In this document: piece after piece, positions 35,980 to 45,800 of the stretch
How positions within the stretch are numbered: position 1 is the first letter of the stretch
Layout of the letters: each line of letters opens with the position of its first letter
IMG/VR virus record: IMGVR_UViG_3300023210_000011
Location: 62,001-126,000 of that record
Origin: a virus
Length of the DNA stretch: 64,000 bases
Reading direction: 5' to 3' (one strand)
Notes under the pieces: model-generated
The model's input: the letters and a program-made list of their open reading frames with translations, nothing else
Database searches by the model: none
Told to the model about the DNA's origin: nothing
Position numbers and translations under genes: made by a program

Positions 35980-37001
35980 CCCCGGAATCCCTGGCCGCCT
36001 TCGTAGACGAGATGCAGAAGCTCTCAGAAATGCCCGCACCGGCTGCCAAGGAGGAAGATCGCGGTGGGGTCGTCAGTCGCGCACGTAGCTCTCTGAAGCG
36101 GCACGCAGGAGTCGGAACCCTCGCCATGGGAGGCCTGACCGCGGCGCTGGCTGCGAAGAACCCGCAGGCAGCCGGGAAGTTCTTTCGGCACGCCAAAGAG
36201 CTGGTGACGAAGCCGGGTAAGAGTCTCGCGCGCGGGTGGAAGTCTGGAAGGACAGACATCACCTCTGGAGCTGGGGCATCGGACGCTGCGTCGAAGCGGG
36301 TCGGCATGTACAAGGACACGTTCCGCAGTGCCGGAGATGGGCGACTCCTCCAGCATGACGTGCTCACTCAGAAGGACCCAGGGTTCTTGCGGCGGCAGAA
36401 CATCCTCGGCGTCGGAGAGCGCAGCAAAGAGGGCCTAAAGCTGAACAAGGCGCTGGCACAGCGGGTCAAGGAGACTCAGGGCAGGTTGGACGCTGGGGAG
36501 CGGATTCCGGAGAGTCAGTTGCGCGCACTCTACGACGAGATCGGCCAGGCTGGTAGCGCCCAGAAGCTCAAGCCGGCGGCGGGCCTGACGACGTACATGC
36601 CCGGAGAGAGGTCTGCTAACGTGGGCCTCGGGACCGTCGGAGGAGTGGCAGGAGGCCTCGAGTCGCACGATCCCGAGACGGGGCGTAAGCGTGGGGTAGG
36701 AGAGCGCCTGGCCCGTGGTGCTGCTGGGGCAGGCACCGCCATTGGGCTGGGACACATGTTCATGGGTCGAGGCACTGGGATGGACGCCGGGAACTTCATC
36801 CCCAAGAGCCTCCGGGCTAAGCTGCCGAAGACGTTCCGCGGTAACCAGATCCCCCTCACAGGGGATAGGTCGATGCTCTCCCAGAAGGGGCTGCTGCCGC
36901 TGGCCGCTGGCGGCGTACTCGCAGCAGGAGAGGGCGTAGCCGCAGATGCTGCAGGTGCGGGCGGGCAGTTGGTAGATCGGGCCTTCGGGCAGGGGGAGTA
37001 G
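35976..37001 (+). CDS. Glycine-zipper virion protein, candidate internal/ejection protein
   Basis: 341 residues, ATGA start, AGGAGG five bases upstream. A short N-terminal leader with EMQKLSEMPAPAA precedes a hydrophobic Ala/Gly stretch (LAMGGLTAALAAKNPQAAG). A second Gly/Ala-rich stretch lies at ~210-260 (VGLGTVGGVAGGLE, RGAAGAGTAIGLGHMFMGRG), and a third at the C-terminus (LPLAAGGVLAAGEGVAADAAG). Such glycine-zipper helices insert in or span membranes. Directly upstream of the portal, this fits proteins held inside the head and ejected with DNA. The role is inferred. Confidence 0.6.
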   Translation: MTPESLAAFVDEMQKLSEMPAPAAKEEDRGGVVSRARSSLKRHAGVGTLAMGGLTAALAAKNPQAAGKFFRHAKELVTKPGKSLARGWKSGRTDITSGAGASDAASKRVGMYKDTFRSAGDGRLLQHDVLTQKDPGFLRRQNILGVGERSKEGLKLNKALAQRVKETQGRLDAGERIPESQLRALYDEIGQAGSAQKLKPAAGLTTYMPGERSANVGLGTVGGVAGGLESHDPETGRKRGVGERLARGAAGAGTAIGLGHMFMGRGTGMDAGNFIPKSLRAKLPKTFRGNQIPLTGDRSMLSQKGLLPLAAGGVLAAGEGVAADAAGAGGQLVDRAFGQGE

Positions 37002-39065
37002 ATGTCGGTCTCAGGCGAGCTCAGTCGGTTCAATCCGCGTCGCGCCAGTGTGGACGGGAGCCGTGGATTCGGTATCCAATACCCGTCCCCCTTCTTCGAC
37101 ATCGCGCAGCAGTTCCTCCCGACGAACCAGCACCAGCTGCACAAGTGGTGTCGGTACTACTTCCTCACGAATCCGGTCATCAACGCCGCCTGCTCCAAGA
37201 TGGCCGAGTACCCGGTCACCCCTCTGGTGTTCGAGACAGAGGACCCGGAGCTCCAGAAGCTCGGACGCAAGGTCGAGGGGCAGCTCAAGCTGCGCTCGTT
37301 CCAGGTCGAGGTGGGCCTGGACTACTTCGTGTACGGCAACGCCTTCGTCTCGGTGTTCCTGCCGTTCGAGAAGTACCTCATCTGCTCGAGCTGCAAGGCC
37401 CGGTACCGGGCGAAGACGAACCGCTTCCGCTACACCTGGCGCAACTCCCGTTTCTACCTCAAGAAGTGCAAGTGTGGGCACGTCGGCTACGCCAAGCAGC
37501 ACGACGTCTACATGCGGAGCTTCCGGCAGATCAAACTGGTCCGCTGGAACCCCGAGAACATCACGATCAAGCACAACGAGATCACAGGGGAGACGAAGTA
37601 CTTCTTCAAGCTCCCCCGTGCGGTGCTCAATGACATCAAGCTGGGGGACAAGGACACCATCGAGACGCTGCCCATCGAGTTCCTCGAGGCGGCGCGGCGT
37701 CGGAAGTCTCTGCTCTTCTCGAAGGACAACCTGTACCACCTGAAGCGTCCGACCATCGCGCAGAAGGACCAGGGGTGGGGAACCCCCCTGATCTACCCGC
37801 TGCTGAAGGATGCGTACTACCTGCAGGTGATGAAGAAGGCGAACGAGGCAGTCCTCCAGGAGAGCATCGTCCCCCTCCGCATTCTCTTCCCGGGCCAGAG
37901 CACGGGAGGTAACGAGGGGCCGTACGGCGCGTACAACCTGACGAACTGGAAGAAGCGTGTTGATGAAGAGATCAACATGTGGAAGCGGGACCACAACTAC
38001 ATCCCTGTCCTTCCGGTGAACGTCGGCTTCCAGCAGATCGGCGGCCAGGGGCGCTCCCTCCTGCTCTACCAGGAGATGCGACTCCTCGCGGAGCAGATGC
38101 TGGCCGGTGCCGGCATCCCCGTAGAGTTCATCTTCGGCGGCCTCCAGTGGAGTGGGTCGAGTACCTCTCTCCGTGCCCTGGAGAACATGTTCCTGGGCTT
38201 CAACATGCAGCGGCATGAGCTCGTGAATGAGTTCATCCTCGGGAAGATCTTCTCCTTCATGGACTGGCCGAAGGTCCCTGCGCGGTTCGACAAGTTCCGC
38301 ATGGCCGACGATCTCCAGAGGAGCATGTTCTACCTGCAGCTCAACCAGGCACAGAAGATCAGCAACCGCCGGCTCATGGAGGAGGTCGGAGAGAACTTCG
38401 ACCTCGAGACCGAGCGCATGGAAGACGAGATCGCGACGCAGCTCCAGGCCAACCGCAAGATGCAGGTGGCTTCTGCCGACATCCAGGGCGAAGCCCAGCT
38501 GCGTGGATCCCGCTACCAGACCAAGGCCCAGGAGCTCCAGATGCGCTCCCAGGCCAAGGTACAGATGGAGATGCAGCAGGAGCAGATGCAGGCTCAGGCG
38601 GCCATGCAGGGCGGAGCTCCGGGGCAGCCTCCCCCACAGCAGCCCGCGCAGCCTCCACAGCAGCCTTCACAGCAGCCTCAGCAGGGCGGAGATCAGGCCC
38701 AGCAGACTGCAGGTCTCCCAGAAGGGGCCACGGCGTACGACGAGAACGCACAGAACCCCAACGCCACGGGCATGCCGGCAGCGATGGCGGGAATGCAGTC
38801 ACAGGTACAGCCCGGTGGAGGAGGCGTAGACCTCCGGTACATCGCGCAGCGAGCCGCGGCATTCCTGCGCACCGTGAAGGCTGAGCAGGGTGAGGAGGCG
38901 ATGTTCCAGTCTCTTGCGCAGATGCAGACCTCCAACCCCGCGCTCTACCAGCTGGTAGTCCAGCTAATGAATGAGACGGGGTCGAAGCAGGATCCGACAA
39001 ACGCGATGTCGAATCCTGCTCCGAATGGAACTCCGCAGGCCAGTGCGGGACGCCAGGTCGGCTAA
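37002..39065 (+). CDS. Portal protein with zinc-ribbon insertion and Gln/Pro-rich tail
   Basis: 687 residues; ATG one base after the previous stop, with GGGGGAG ahead. Portals form the dodecameric DNA entry ring. Portal-like features are the N-terminal clip/stem pattern (FLTNPVINAACSKMAEYPVTP, VGLDYFVYGNAFVSVFLPFEK), LVRWNPENITIKHNE, YPLLKDAYYLQVMKKANEA and LLAEQMLAGAGIPVEFIFGG. Unusual are Cys 128, 131, 156 and 158 (CSSC ... CKC), a probable zinc ribbon inserted in the wing, and a C-terminal ~130-residue region of Gln/Pro repeats (QQPAQPPQQPSQQPQQ). Its stop overlaps the stop of a convergent gene. Confidence 0.85.
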   Translation: MSVSGELSRFNPRRASVDGSRGFGIQYPSPFFDIAQQFLPTNQHQLHKWCRYYFLTNPVINAACSKMAEYPVTPLVFETEDPELQKLGRKVEGQLKLRSFQVEVGLDYFVYGNAFVSVFLPFEKYLICSSCKARYRAKTNRFRYTWRNSRFYLKKCKCGHVGYAKQHDVYMRSFRQIKLVRWNPENITIKHNEITGETKYFFKLPRAVLNDIKLGDKDTIETLPIEFLEAARRRKSLLFSKDNLYHLKRPTIAQKDQGWGTPLIYPLLKDAYYLQVMKKANEAVLQESIVPLRILFPGQSTGGNEGPYGAYNLTNWKKRVDEEINMWKRDHNYIPVLPVNVGFQQIGGQGRSLLLYQEMRLLAEQMLAGAGIPVEFIFGGLQWSGSSTSLRALENMFLGFNMQRHELVNEFILGKIFSFMDWPKVPARFDKFRMADDLQRSMFYLQLNQAQKISNRRLMEEVGENFDLETERMEDEIATQLQANRKMQVASADIQGEAQLRGSRYQTKAQELQMRSQAKVQMEMQQEQMQAQAAMQGGAPGQPPPQQPAQPPQQPSQQPQQGGDQAQQTAGLPEGATAYDENAQNPNATGMPAAMAGMQSQVQPGGGGVDLRYIAQRAAAFLRTVKAEQGEEAMFQSLAQMQTSNPALYQLVVQLMNETGSKQDPTNAMSNPAPNGTPQASAGRQVG

Positions 39066-39325
39066 TCCCACTGCGGTGGGTTGATCGCCCACTTGCGAGG
39101 CTTTGAGATCTGGATTCCTTCCAGCAGAGCCCCCAAGATCTTGGGGGCATGTTCCACGAAGCACGCCTCATGGAACATGACTTCGTGATCTCCCGTAGTG
39201 AACGTCTCTACTTCTGCGGTCCACCGCACGGCCCGTCGGAAAATCCGGTGTCGGGAGAGACAGAGGGCGGCCTCCCGCCGCACAATGTGAGCTCCGCAGT
39301 ACTCACAGTAGTAGCTGGGGGTCAC
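39062..39325 (-). CDS. Small Cys/His protein converging on the portal gene
   Basis: 87 residues from GTG 39325 (GTGA overlap). The N-terminus CEYCGAHIVRREAALCLSRH carries a CxxC and further Cys/His residues, a zinc-finger type; later VMFHEACFVEH may complete it. The stop TAG (39062-39064) overlaps the portal TAA (39063-39065). Two large inverted repeats lie within its coding sequence. It is the last of four tiny minus-strand genes. Function unknown. Confidence 0.6.
   Translation of the reverse strand: MTPSYYCEYCGAHIVRREAALCLSRHRIFRRAVRWTAEVETFTTGDHEVMFHEACFVEHAPKILGALLEGIQISKPRKWAINPPQWD
39129..39179. terminator. Two palindromes in the portal convergence, candidate bidirectional terminator
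   Basis: 39129-39148 is a perfect 20-base palindrome, GCCCCCAAGA joined to its complement; as RNA it forms a strong GC hairpin. Immediately after it, CATGTTCC (39148-39155) and GGAACATG (39172-39179) form a second perfect eight-base inverted repeat. Both lie 64 or more bases past the portal stop but inside the convergent coding gene. No T run follows on either strand. A terminator or RNA end-protection role is inferred from the position. Confidence 0.5.
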
Positions 39326-39651
39326 GGCATCACCGCCAGCAGGAAACTCGAGTAGTCTCCGCAGCCAGCACATTCTCCTGCGCCCCAAAAGGGGAGAGCC
39401 GGTAGGGCCCCCGCGCAGGCAGAGCACAACCACAGGGCATCGGGTACTTCCTCCTTCAACTCTGGGCAGCCCTTGCAGTCCATGTCCCCACAGCGTCCCT
39501 CTACGATCGGGCAGTATGCTGCGAGGATGTCCTCTTCTGCGGTTCGAGGGGCTATAGAAATCTCGGGAGGACGGAGAGAAAGCCCCTCGAGGCCGGCATC
39601 ACGCCGACCTCGAAGGACACTCTCCCGGGGCCTCCTACCCATCCTGGGCAT
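39322..39651 (-). CDS. Small multi-CxxC protein, unknown
   Basis: 109 residues from ATG 39651; ATG 39642 is an alternative start. The N-terminus is very basic (MPRMGRRPRESVLRGRR) and the second half has Cys pairs CGDMDCKGC, CSAC and CAGC, enough for two zinc ions. The product resembles a rubredoxin-like or zinc-ribbon protein in spacing only. It overlaps the preceding tiny gene by 17 bases and the next by four. Confidence 0.55.
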   Translation of the reverse strand: MPRMGRRPRESVLRGRRDAGLEGLSLRPPEISIAPRTAEEDILAAYCPIVEGRCGDMDCKGCPELKEEVPDALWLCSACAGALPALPFWGAGECAGCGDYSSFLLAVMP

Positions 39652-39742
39652 CGTCCAAGTCCTCGATGTGATCCTCGAAGACGTCAGACGATGTTCTCAC
39701 GGCGGCAGCAATCACTGCCGCCCAGAAGGCCCACGTCAGCAT
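39635..39742 (-). CDS. Possible 35-residue membrane peptide
   Basis: ATG 39742 follows a GGGGAGGG ribosome-binding site by about seven bases. The product MLTWAFWAAVIAAAVRTSSD plus 15 acidic residues has a single hydrophobic helix and a charged tail, like small inner-membrane phage peptides. It is too short for normal gene finders. The good ribosome-binding site and the close spacing to its neighbours are the only support. Confidence 0.45.
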   Translation of the reverse strand: MLTWAFWAAVIAAAVRTSSDVFEDHIEDLDDAQDG

Positions 39743-39743
39743 C

Positions 39744-39827
39744 TCAGAGCCCTCCCCAATCATCGGGCCACTCCGGCTCGATGGGCTGGGGGTCGGGATC
39801 GGTCTTGGTACGCTGCTGCTTGATCAT
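39744..39827 (-). CDS. Possible 27-residue peptide, first of the short minus-strand operon
   Basis: ATG 39827 has GGAG seven bases upstream and the stop ends two bases before the next ATG. The product MIKQQRTKTDPDPQPIEPEW plus seven residues is charged and Pro-rich. It could be a leader peptide rather than a functional protein. Confidence 0.35.
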   Translation of the reverse strand: MIKQQRTKTDPDPQPIEPEWPDDWGGL

Positions 39828-39859
39828 GTGCTGCTCCAGCGTCGGCGCTACTTGCCGAC

Positions 39860-39868
39860 TGTTATACT
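39860..39868 (+). promoter_or_regulatory. Extended -10-like promoter before the RNA polymerase gene
   Basis: TGTTATACT is an extended -10 box (TG, one base, TATACT) of the sigma-70 type. A start about seven bases downstream would give a ~21-base leader containing GGAG seven bases before the GTG at 39896. Read on the other strand the same bases give TATAAC in front of the short minus-strand operon, so it may fire both ways. It stands out as AT-rich in a GC-rich genome. Confidence 0.55.
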
Positions 39869-39895
39869 TATGGCCTCGATCTGTGGAGTATTTAG

Positions 39896-42800
39896 GTGTC
39901 CAATCTGAACCCTGAAGCAGCCCACCGCTCCCTGGTCCAGAAGACCAAAGAGGCGATCTCCTCTCACTTTCCGATTGAGGGCAGGAAGCACCGCCTGGAG
40001 CTCCTCTCTCTCGTCATTGAGGAAGGGCCGAAGTTCAGTTCGGCCAACTACGAGTCCCAGGCGGGCGCGCGACTGACGGGGAAGACCTGGGGACCGGACA
40101 TCAAGGCGAAGTTCCGCCTGGTGGACATCGAGACCAAGAAGGTTCTGGACGAGAAGACCCGGACGATCGGCACTCTGCCCAAGATCACCACTCGGTACAG
40201 CTACATCGTAGCAGGCAGCGAGCGGCAGTTCGATGGGGTGTTTCGGCTGAACCCCGGTGCCTACCACGCAGAGGCCAGCAACGGCGACCTCCTCGCGAAG
40301 TGGAATGTCGCTGCTGGGTCAAAGATCGGGTCCTTCAAGATCTTCATCGAGCGGAAGGACCCGAAGAAGGTCGGGCGCATGCACCTGATCGTGAAGAGCG
40401 GGGATGCGTCCACCGTGAAGATCGCGATCTACCCGGTGCTCAAGGCCATGGGCATCAGCGATGAGCAGATGAAGTCCAAGTTCGGAGAGAAGATCTTCGA
40501 GGCCAACAGGGCTGCGGCAAAGCCCGGAACCCTGCAGCGGTTCCACAAGGCGATCGAGAACCGGAAGAAGTCTCAGGACTACAAGCCCCCGCCCCCAGCA
40601 GAGGCTGCCCAGTTCGCCAAGCAGGTGTTTGAGGGAGCCGAAGTCAGCGCCGACACGATGCAGTCCGCGCTGGGCAAGAAGTTCGAGAAGATCTCCGGGG
40701 AGGCCCTGCTCCTCTCCGCGGCGAAGCTGGTGGGGATCAGCAAGGGTCGCGTGAAGGAGGACGATCGACAGTCCCTCTCGAACAAGCGCCTCTTCGGGGC
40801 CGAGGATTTCATCCACGAGCATCTGACGAAGGGCGCCAACATCTACTCGTTGCAGCGGAAGATTCGCAACAACGTCGATCGCCGCGATCGCATCTCGGAG
40901 ATCATCCCCGCACCTGGCGTGGGGTACGGCGCGGCCATCCTGTCGAAGTTCAAGGCGGGACAGCTCCCCACCCAGACGAACCCCCTGCAGTTCGTCTCGA
41001 ACCACACGAAGACCACGATCCTCGGAGCGGAGTTCGGCGGCATCAAGGGCGACAACGTCAACATGATGCAGGACAAGCTGATCAACCCGAGTCACCTCGG
41101 GCTCCTCGATCCGCTTCAGACCCCTGAGAACTCCGCCACTGGCGTAGTCCTCCATGTACCTCTCGGCGCCAAGAAGAAGGGCCACCGGCTGATGGCGCAG
41201 GTCATCAACGTGAAGACCCGTCGGGTCGAAGAGAAGAGCGCCGCCGAGCTCGAGAACGCGGTGGTCGCTTACCCAGACCAGGTCAAGGTCACGAAGAAGG
41301 CCGACGGCACGTACAGCCTGAAGCCTCGGTTCTCGAATGTCGTTGTCTACGACGACGAGCGCAACACCTCCAAGCGCCCATGGAATCAGGTCCAGTACGT
41401 GCTCCCCTCGGCTCGGAACCTCTTCGCGATCAGCGCCAACCTGGTGCCGTTCATCCAGAACGACAACGGCAACCGTGCGATGATGGCCGCCAAGCACCAG
41501 GAGCAGGCCGTGGGGCTCCAGAAGCGGGAGGCCCCACTGGTACAGTCAGTCCAGAAGGGGAAGGCCTCCTACGAGCGCCTGGTGGGCGCCATGGCCGCTA
41601 TCACAGCGGTCACGGATGGGACGGTCTCCTCTGTCTCCAAGAAGGCCATCGTGGTGAAGGGCCCGGACGGCAAGGCCTCGAAGTACCCCCTGTACGATCA
41701 CTACCCGCTGAACGGCGCGAAGCACATGATGCACTCCACCCCTCTGGTAGAGGTGGGGGACAAGGTCAAGCGCGGCCAGGTCATCGCGGACTCCAACTTC
41801 ACCCACAAGGGCACCCTGGCCCTGGGTACCAACCTGCGTGTGGCCTACATCCCGTACAAGGGCCTGAACTTCGAGGATGGCATCGTCATCTCGGAGAGTG
41901 CCGCGTCCAGCCTGGTGTCCAGTCACCTGCACAGCGTCGAAGTCGAGATGACGCCGAACGTGGTGGTGAACCGGAAGCTGTGGCGGCAGTACGCTGGGGC
42001 GATCAAGGCCACTCCTGAGGCGCTTCGGAAGCTGGATGAGAATGGCGTGATCAAGAAGGGGACCCGGGTTCAGCCCGGAGATGTCCTGATCGCGAAGCTG
42101 CGCAAGCAGGACAACACCAAGGAGACCCAGGTAGTCAAGGCCGCGCTGAAGAAGGCGATCCGGGACTACGTCGATGCCGCTGAGATCTGGGATCACGAGT
42201 ACGGCGGCACAGTCGTTCGCGTGGTGAACACCGGGAAGAAGCTGGCGGTCTACGTCCGGACTGAGCAGACGATGGAGATCGGGGACAAGCTCTCAGGTCG
42301 ACATGGCAACAAGGGCATCGTCACCAAGATCCTCCCCGATGACCAGATGCCGCGGGACAAGAGCGGGAAGCACGTCGAGGTTCTCCACAGCCCGGCGGGC
42401 ATCCCCTCACGCATGAACGTCGGACAGGTCCTCGAGACCGCAGCGGGCAAGATCGCGAAGAAGACGGGCAAGCCCTTCCTGGTTGAGAACTTCGACCCGG
42501 ACAAGGACTACAGCCAGTTCGTGAAGGACGAGCTCAAGAAGCACAAGCTCTCGGACACCGAAGAGCTCTTCGATCCGGAGACGGGGGAGAGCCTCGGTCA
42601 GATCTTCACGGGGTTCCAGTACACGCTGAAGCTGGACCATCAGGCGGAGAAGAAGGTCACGGCTCGCGCTGGTGGATTCGGGTACAAGTACCGTCCCACT
42701 GGGGAGGCAGCTCAGGGCTCTGGCGTCGGGCAGGGAGGCCAGCGCATTGGTGGCCTGGATCTGTACTCCATGCTGGCTCACGGAGCTGTACACAACCTTC

Positions 42801-45800
42801 GGGAGATGCAGACCTACAAGTCTGACCGAGAGCAGGCCGAGGATGTGTGGCTGCGGATCATGCGGGGAGAGCGCCCGCCGCCCCCGAAGGTCCCCCGCTC
42901 CATGGTCCACTTCCAGCACTACCTCCGTGCGATGGGGGTGAGTACATCCGAGAAGGGTGGAAAGTACAGCCTCATGCCCATGACGGATGCCCAGGCCGTT
43001 GCCCAGAGCAGTGGTCAGCTCACCCTCCCAGAGAAGACGCTCGCGGCCAAGGGCTCGCTGACTCGAGAGGAGCGGGGCGGCCTCTTTGACCGCGGCAAGA
43101 CCGGAGGGCTTGACGGCCGGAAGTGGAGTCACATGGACCTGGGCATGCGCGTGCCCAACCCGGTCTTCGAAGAGCCTGTCCGGCTGCTGCTCCGGATGAA
43201 GAAGCCCGAGTTCCGGAAGCTCCTGTCCGAGTCCGGTGCGCAGGGTCGCAAGTCCGGCTTCACGATCATCGAGGAGAAGCTCCGCGCGTTGAACGTGGAC
43301 ACTGAGCTCAAGAAGAGCGAGAAGTCCCTGACGGATGCGAAGAAGGGCAAGCTCAACGTGGAGTACAAGCGTGTTCGCTATCTCCGCGCCCTGAAGAAGC
43401 TGAAGCTGAAGCCGATCGACGCGTACACCAACCGTGTGATCCCGGTGCTTCCTCCGCAGCTCCGGAAGGTGAGCATCGGCTTTGACGGCACGCAGATCAT
43501 CGACCCCGTCAACCAGATGTACGCCATCACCGGGTCTATGGTGAGGCAGCTCAAGAACGCGGAGAAGGAGCGTCTGCCGGTGGGGGACATCCAGAAGCTC
43601 CAGGCGGAGATCTACACGACCGTCAAGGCGCTGCGCACAACCGGGATGACGCTCGAGGGCAAGCAGCTCCCGAGTCTGATGGACAAGCTTTCGGGGGCGA
43701 GCAGCCAGCCGAAATATTCGTTCTTCCAGACGGGCGTACTCGGCAAGCGTCAGGATCTCTCTGGTCGCTCTGTGATCACACCAGATCCAGACCTCCCGCT
43801 GGATGAGGTCGGGGTCCCCCGCTCCATGGCCATGGAGATGTACAAGCCGTTCGTCATCCGGGAGCTCTGGCGCCGCATGGGGCGCGCGCGTACTCCACGA
43901 GAGGCGCGGGAGATGATCAAGAAGAACCACCCCGCCGCCAACGAGGCGCTGGCCCGCGTGGTGAAGGACCGTCCCGCGATCATGAAGCGGGACCCCGCCC
44001 TTCACATGTTCTCGATGATGGCCTTCCGCCCGAAGATCGTAGAGGGCCGCTCCATCAAGATCCATCCCCTGGTCGTCGGAGGCTTCAACGCTGACTTCGA
44101 TGGGGACACCATGGCCATGTACGTCCCGATCTCAGACAAGGCGGTGGAAGAGGCGAAGGGCATGCTCCCCTCGAAGAATCTCTTCTCGCCCACTTCTGGC
44201 AACCTGATGGTCGCCCCGAGCCAAGATGGCGTCCTGGGGATCTACCAGGCGACCCGCTGGGGGAAGAAGAAGTCCGGATCCTTCACGCAGGAGGAGGCCC
44301 TCAAACTCATGAAGCAGGGCAAGCTGAAGTCCTACGATGTGATCTCAGTCAAGGGGATGACGAAGCCCACCACCCCGGGCCGCCTGGCGCTGAACAAGAC
44401 GCTCCCCGCGGAGTTCAAGGGAGATGCCGAGCTCCTGCATGACCCCAGCTTCCGCATGGCCAAGGGGAAGATGAAGGGTCTCGCTACGCGGGTCGCTCGA
44501 GCGCACCCAGGTGAGTTCGCCTCGATGATCGATCAGTGGAAGACGCTGGGGCACAATCTGGCCTACAAGAACGGGTCGAGCGTCAGCCTCAACGACTTCC
44601 ATGACGGCTTCAAGCTCCGAGATGAGCGCCTCAAGAAGTACCAGGTGAAGGAGCGGGAGATCCGCAAGGGCTCCGGCAGCCAGAAGGAGAAGGACCAGAA
44701 GATCGTCAACCTGTACCGCAAGGCGCAGACAGAGCTCCGTGAGGTCGGCACCGCTCGGTACAACCGCACGGACAGCAACCGCATGTGGGACTGGGCGCAG
44801 AGCGGGGCGAAGGGCAACTGGAACCAGTTCGGCCAGCTCGTGATGGGCCCGATCTTGGTCCAAGATCCGATGAACAAGGAGGTCCCGTTCCCGATCGTGA
44901 AGTCGTTCGGAGAAGGCCTCCCCATCTCCCAGTATTGGGCATCCCTGCATGGAGCGCGGAAGGGAACCATCGACCGCGCGAGCGCGACGGCGAAGCCTGG
45001 CGCGCTCACCAAGGAGCTTATCAACACGGTCATCGACCAGACGATCAAGTCGGAAGACTGTGGCACCACGAAGGGCACCCTCCTCCCCGTGACGGATGCA
45101 GATGTTGGCGGCCGCTACCTGGCTGCTGATGTCCCCCTGAAGGGCGGCGATTCCCTCAAGAAGGGCACGCTCATCACTGAGCCCCTCCGCACGCGCCTCA
45201 AGAACTCGGGCCCCAAGAAGGTGCTGGTCCGGTCTCCCCTGGCCTGCAAGGAAGTGAAGGGGATCTGCGCCACCTGCTACGGGCTGAGCGAGCGCGGGAA
45301 GAACTACAAGGTCGGCACCAACGTCGGGGTCATCGCGGGGCACGCCCTCGGAGAGCCCATCACCCAGATGCAGATGCGGACGTTCCACACAGGTGGTGTG
45401 GGCGGTGCGGGAGATGTCGGAGACTACTTCACCGCGGCGGAAGACCTCCTCAAGGTCCCGAAGAAGCTGCGCGGTGAGGCGACGCTGGCGACCGTGTCGG
45501 GCCGCGTAGAGAAGATCATGAGCGACGCCCTGGGTGGAAAGATCGTGACGATCACTGGGAAGCAGCACACGGTCCCGCACACCAACCAGCTCCTCCCCAA
45601 GATTCGGGTAGGCGCGGAAGTGAAGAAGGCGGAGGCCCTCTCCACAGGCAGGAAGAACCCGAACCACATCCTCGAGATCACAAAGAGCATGGGTGCGGTT
45701 CGGAACCACCTGACGGAGAACCTGAACAGCCTCTACGTGGAGACCACAGGGAACGAGCGGAGGCGCAACATCGAGACGGTGATCCGGGCGATGACCGATC

